From Hydractinia symbiolongicarpus (lineage: Eukaryota > Cnidaria > Hydrozoa > Anthoathecata > Hydractiniidae), in the NCBI RefSeq assembly GCF_029227915.1, contig NC_079885.1, positions 5,148,001 through 5,212,000 on the forward strand: a stretch of 64,000 bases of DNA, read 5' to 3'. Made by a program: the position numbers and the translations under genes. How positions within the stretch are numbered: position 1 is the first letter of the stretch; every line of letters begins with the position of its first letter. The notes beneath the pieces were generated by a model. It did not search any database. It saw only the letters and a program-made list of their open reading frames with translations, and was not told the origin of the DNA. Below are positions 59,700-64,000 of the stretch, one piece after another.

Positions 59700-62600
59700 A
59701 AAGCGATGCAACCTAGTAATATCAGAAAAATATCGCTAAATACAAGTTGGTACGAATATGTGACGCAACCGTTTTAACTCAAACGGATTGATACTGTTAG
59801 AAAATAAATAAAATGTAGTTTTTCAAACTGGCTATATATCTTGAGCGCGCGCTAACGTCTAGGATTGGCTCCACTGTAAAAGATGTCTTATTTTTCTAAT
59901 TTTATAAATAAAGCGCTACCACAGGGCCCAGTGTAATTTCTGAGTTCCAGCAATCACGTCAAATTAAAAAGAATGTTATTTCCTGGAGTCCAATTGTATC
60001 ATTTATCACATTTATAACGTCAAAGTCCAAAATCAGTCGAATTAAGTCCCACAGTCAATCGTTTTACTGTTAAAAGCGATGCAACCTAGTAATATCAGAA
60101 AGCATCGCTAACTACATGTTGGTACGAATATGTGACGCAACCGTTGTAACTCAAACGGATTGAATCTGTTAGACAGTCTATATAATGTAGTTTTTAAATC
60201 TGTTTCTATGTCTTCAGCGCGCTAACGGTTAGGATAGGTTCCACTGTAAAAAATGGCTCATTTTTCTAAATATATAAATAAAGCGCTACCACAGCGCCCA
60301 GTGTAATTTCTGAGTTCCAACAATCACGTCAAATTAAAAAGAATGCTATTTCTAGGAGTCCAATTGTATCATTTATCACATTTATAAGGTCAAAGTCCAA
60401 AATCAGTCGAATTAAGTCCCACCGTCTATCGTTTTACTGTTAACAGCGATACAACCAAGTAATATCAGAAAAGTATCGCTAAATAGATGTTGGTACGAAT
60501 ATGTGACGCAACCATTGTCACTCAAACGGACTGATACAGTTAGAAAGTCAATAAAATGTAATTTTTGAAACTGTCTCTATTACTTCAGCGCGCGCCAACG
60601 GCTAGGATTGGTCCCACTGTAAAAAATGTCTTATTTTTCTAAAATTATAAATAAGGCGCTACCACAGCGCCCAGTGTAATCACTGAGTTCCAGCAATCAT
60701 GTCAAATTAAAAAGAATGTTATTTCTTGGAGTCCATAGTCGCATTTATCACATTAGTAAGGTCAAAGTCCAAAATCAGTTCAAATAAGTCCCACAGTCAA
60801 TCGTTTCACTGTTAAAAGCGATGCAACCTAGCAATATCAGAAAAATATCGCTAAATACATATTGGTACAAATATCTGACGCAGCCGTTGTAACTCAAACA
60901 GATAATATATTGTCTCAAAGTCAATGAAATGTAGTTTTTGAAACTGTCTCTATATCTTCAGCGCGCACTAACGGCTAGGAATGGTCCCACTGCAAAAAAT
61001 GCCTTATTTTTCTATTTATATAAGTAAAGCGCTACCACAGCGCCCACTGTAATTTCTGAGTTCCAGCAATCACGTCAAAATAAAAAGAACGTTATTTTTT
61101 GGAGTACAATTGCATCATTTATCAAATTTATAAGGCCAAAGTCCAAAATCAGTCCAATTATGTTCCACAGTCAATCGTTTTACTTTTAAAGGCGATACAA
61201 CCTAGTGATATCAGAAAGGTATTGCTAAGTAGATGTTGGTACGAATATGTGACTCAACCGTTGTAACTCAAACGGATTGATACCGTTAGAAAGTCAATGA
61301 AATGTAGTTTTTGAAACCGTCTCTATTTCTTCAACGCGCGCTAATGGCTAGGATTTGTCAAAAAGTAAAACTGACTTACTTATCTAGATTTTTAATAAAG
61401 CGCTACCACAGCGCCCAGTGTAATCGCTGAGTTCCAGCAAACATGTCAAATTAAAAAGAATGTTATTTCTTTCAGTCCATAGTCGCATTTATCACATTTG
61501 TAAGGTCAAAGTCCAAAATCAGTTCAATTGAGACCCCCAGTCAACCGTGTCTTTGTTAAAAGCGATGCAACCTAGTAATATCAGAAAAATATTGCTAAAT
61601 ACAAGTTGTTACGAATATGTGACGCAACCGTTTTAACTCAAACGGACTGAAACTGTTACAAAGTCAATGAAATTTAGTTTTTGAAACTAGTCTATTTCTT
61701 CAGCATGTGCTAACGGCGAGGATTGGTTCCACTGTAAAAAATATTTCTAAATTTAAAATAAAAAATAAAAAGAACGTTATTTTTTGGAGTACAATTGTAT
61801 CATTTATCAAACTTATAAGGTCAAAGTCCAAAATCAGTCCAATTTTGTCCCACAGTCAACCGTTTCACTGTTAAAAGCGATGCAACCTAGTAATATTAGA
61901 AAAATATCGCTAAATACAAGTTGGTACGAATATGTGACGCAACCGTTTTAACTCAAACGGATTGATACTGTTAGAAAATAAATAAAATGTAGTTTTTGAA
62001 ACTGCCTATATATCTTCAGCGCGCGCTAACGTCTAGGATTGGCTCCACTGTAAAAGATGTCTTATTTTTCTAATTTTATAAATAAAGCGCTACCACAGCG
62101 CCCAGTGTAATTTCTGAGTTCCAGCAATCACGTCAAATTAAAAAGAATGTTATTTCCTGGAGTCCAATTGTATTATTTATCACATTTATAACGTCAAAGT
62201 CCAAGATCAGTCGAATTAAGTCCCACAGTCAATCGTTTTACTGTTAAAAGCGATGCAACCTAGTAATATCAGAAAGCATCGCTAACTACATGTTGGTACG
62301 AATATGTGACGCAACCGTTGTAACTCAAACGGATTGATACTGTTAGACAGTCTATATAATGTAGTTTTTAAATCTGTTTCTATGTCTTCAGCGCGCGCTA
62401 ACGGTTAGGATAGGTTCCACTGTAAAAAATTGCTCATTTTTCTAAATTTATAAATAAAGCCCTACCACAGCGCCCAGTGTAATTTCTGAGTTCCAACAAT
62501 CACGTCAAATTAAAAAGAATGCTATTTCTAGGAGTCCAATTGTATCATTTATCACATTTATAAGGTCAAAGTCCAAAATCAGTCGAATTAAGTCCCACCG

Positions 62601-63550
62601 TCAATCGTTTTACTGTTAACAGCGATACAACCAAGTAATATCAGAAAAGTATCGCTAAATAGATGTTGGTACGAATATGTGACGCAACCATTGTTACTCA
62701 AACGGACTGATAAAGTTAGAAAGTCAATAAAATGTAATTTTTGAAACTGTCTCTATTACTTCAGCGCGCGACAACGGCTAGGATTGGTCCCACTGTAAAA
62801 AATGTCTTATTTTTCTAAATTTATAAATAAGGCGCTACCACAGCGCCCAGTGTAATCGCTGAGTTCCAGCAATCATGTCAAATTAAAAAGAATGTTATTT
62901 CTTGGAGTCCATAGTCGCATTTATCACATTAGTAAGGTCAAAGTCCAAAATCAGTTCAAATAAGTCCCACAGTCAATCGTTTCACTGTTAAAAGCGATGC
63001 AACCTAGCAATATCAGAAAAATATCGCTAAATACATATTGGTACAAATATCTGACGCAGCCGTTGTAACTCAAACAGATGATATCGTCTCAAAGTGAATG
63101 AAATGTAGTTTTTGAAACTGTCTCTATATCTTCAGCGCGCACTAACGGCTAGGATTGGTCCCACTGCAAAAAATGCCTTATTTTTCTATATATATAAGTA
63201 AAGCGCTACCACAGCGCCCACTGTAATTTCTGAGTTCCAGCAATCACGTCAAAATAAAAAGAACGTTATTTTTTGGAGTCCAATTGTATCATTTATCACA
63301 TTTATAAGGTCAAAGTCCAAAATCAGTTCAATTAAGACCCACAGTCGACCGTTTCACTGTTAAAAGCGATGCAACCTAGTAATATCAGAAAAATATTGCT
63401 AAATACAAATTGTTACGAATATGTCACGCAACCGTTTTAACTCAAACGGACTGAAACTGTTAGAAAGTCAATGAAATTTAGTTTTTGAAACTGGTCTATT
63501 TCTTCAGCATGTGCTAACGGCGAGGATTGGTTCCACTGTAAAAAATGTTT
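59700..63550 (+). repeat. Tandem pair of a ~2,175-bp unit (6 monomers, one short)
   Basis: About 59,700-61,700 matches about 61,876-63,550 at an offset of about 2,175 bp. Markers are GATTGGCTCCACTGTAAAAG (about 59,864 and 62,038), CATATTGGTACAAATATCTG (about 60,859 and 63,035) and AACTCAAACAGAT(A)ATAT. The offset is less than six full monomers because the first unit includes a shortened monomer. Confidence 0.8.
61647..61961 (+). repeat. Short monomer (~315 bp) lacking the hairpin region
   Basis: The register distance from 61,647 to 61,962 is 315 bp. After ACTGTAAAAAATATTTCTAAATT the sequence passes directly into an A-rich run and AAAAAGAACGTT. The stretch with GCGCTACCACAGCGC and TTCCAGCAATCACGTC is missing. 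Confidence 0.85.
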
Positions 63551-63764
63551 CTAAATTTATAATAAAAAATAAAAAGAACGTTTTTTTTTGGAGTACAATT
63601 GTATCATTTATCAAACCTATAAGGTCAAAGTCCAAAATCTTTCCAATTAAGTCCCACAGTCAATCATTTTACTTTTAAAAGTGATACAACCTAGTAACAT
63701 CAGAAATTATCGATAAGTAGATGTTGGTACAAATATGTGACGCAACCGTTGTAACTCAAACGGA
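63451..63764 (+). repeat. Short monomer (~314 bp), same deletion
   Basis: The register distance is 314 bp and the same joint is present (TTTCTAAATTTATAATAAAAAATAAAAAGAACG), 1,804 bp after the previous case. Shared GCATGTGCTAACGGCGAGG upstream shows that both come from one deleted ancestor that was then duplicated. Confidence 0.85.
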
Positions 63765-64000
63765 TTAATACCGTTAGAAAGTCAATGAAATGTAGTTTTT
63801 GAAACCGTCTCTATTTCTTCAACGCGCGCTAATGGCTAGGATTTGTCAAAAAGTAAAACTGACTTACTTATCTAGATTTTTTAATACAGCGCTACCACAG
63901 CGCCCAGTGTAATCGCTGAGTTCCAGCAATCATGTCAAATTAAAAAAAATGTTATTTCTTTCAGTCCATCGTCGCATTTATCACATTTGTAAGGTCAAAG

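Larger units (their letters stand above)
1..64000 (+). repeat. Satellite DNA array, ~372-373 bp monomer, head-to-tail
   Basis: The same unit recurs across the whole window, interrupted only at 40,047-40,508. Using the motif ctgatacagttagaaagtca (or ttgatac...) as the register, the first copies start at 1, 375, 747, 1120, 1493, 1866, 2241, 2614, 2987, 3359, 3732, 4104, 4478, 4850, 5223, 5596, 5968 and 6341, giving lengths of 372-375 bp. Zone 4 monomers are mostly 372 bp (for example 41,935 to 42,307). About 170 copies fit. Every copy I read is in the same orientation; I saw no inverted monomers. Copies fall into several types that differ in blocks and are mixed along the array. No protein function is implied. 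The length is close to twice a nucleosome repeat, which is common for satellites. Confidence 0.98.
40509..64000 (+). repeat. Satellite zone 4
   Basis: About 63 monomers, mostly 372 bp. Typical variants are GGATTGATGCCGTTTGAAAG with ATGTGGTTTTTGAAACTGTCC, CGTTAGACACTCAATGAAATG with GTTTATAAACTGGCTC, GTTTCTATGTCTTCAGCGCGC with GGATAGGTTCCACTG, and GATTTGTCAAAAAGTAAAA. Seven-monomer (2,604-bp) higher-order repeats dominate. Nothing but satellite is seen to the right edge, where a monomer is cut at 64,000. Confidence 0.9.

Noticed and set aside
1-64000. CRISPR array or bacterial repeat locus
   Set aside because: The whole 372-bp unit is repeated, with no short repeat/unique spacer pattern and no cas genes. 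A LINE fragment is present.
1-64000. rDNA intergenic spacer subrepeats
   Set aside because: No rRNA gene or promoter-like single-copy region is present in 64 kb, and the array is far longer than usual spacers.
1-64000. Telomeric repeats or microsatellites
   Set aside because: No TTAGGG-, TTAGG- or similar short tandem runs were seen. GCGCGCGC tracts are only a few units long inside each monomer.

Overview
The window is almost entirely one tandem satellite DNA. About 170 head-to-tail copies of an AT-rich monomer of about 372-373 bp run from the first base to the last, all on the same strand. The only non-satellite sequence is an insert of about 460 bp at 40,047-40,508. It is a broken piece of the ORF2 polyprotein of a non-LTR (LINE-type) retrotransposon. 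I see no intact protein gene, no tRNA or rRNA gene, no CRISPR array and no bacterial operon structure. A long satellite array with a LINE fragment points to a eukaryote, most likely an invertebrate animal, and to heterochromatin (pericentromeric, subtelomeric or interstitial). I cannot name the species. All boundaries were read by eye and should be taken as good to about 10-30 bp.

Layout. Zone 1 (1-7,129) mixes several monomer types with local dimer duplications. Zone 2 (7,130-20,708) is dominated by a tandem duplication of a 14-monomer block (about 9,530-14,745 and 14,745-20,708); the second copy carries two extra monomers. Zone 3 (20,709-40,046) is marked by monomers beginning with a GAAAATAAATAAAATGTAG variant. 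It carries 3-, 4- and 14-monomer higher-order repeats and a clonal 49-bp internal duplication. The LINE fragment closes this zone. Zone 4 (40,509-64,000) has other monomer types and the youngest higher-order repeats: two separate tandem pairs of a 7-monomer, 2,604-bp unit, one of them (52,283-57,490) almost identical.

Each monomer carries a recurring set of short motifs, mapped on the reference monomer 9,325-9,697. In order they are an inverted CCAAT box, a TATAAATA/AATAAA stretch, a GCGCT-ACCAC-AGCGC hairpin, a CACGTCA (CRE-like) site, AGGTCAAAGTCCA and TGACGCAA. AGGTCAAAGTCCA matches the DR1 binding consensus of the nuclear receptor HNF4. TGACGCAA resembles a C/EBP-ATF composite site. The array is therefore a potential concentrated reservoir of transcription-factor sites. 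This is the observation I consider most worth testing. Function is inference; only the motifs and their repetition are seen.
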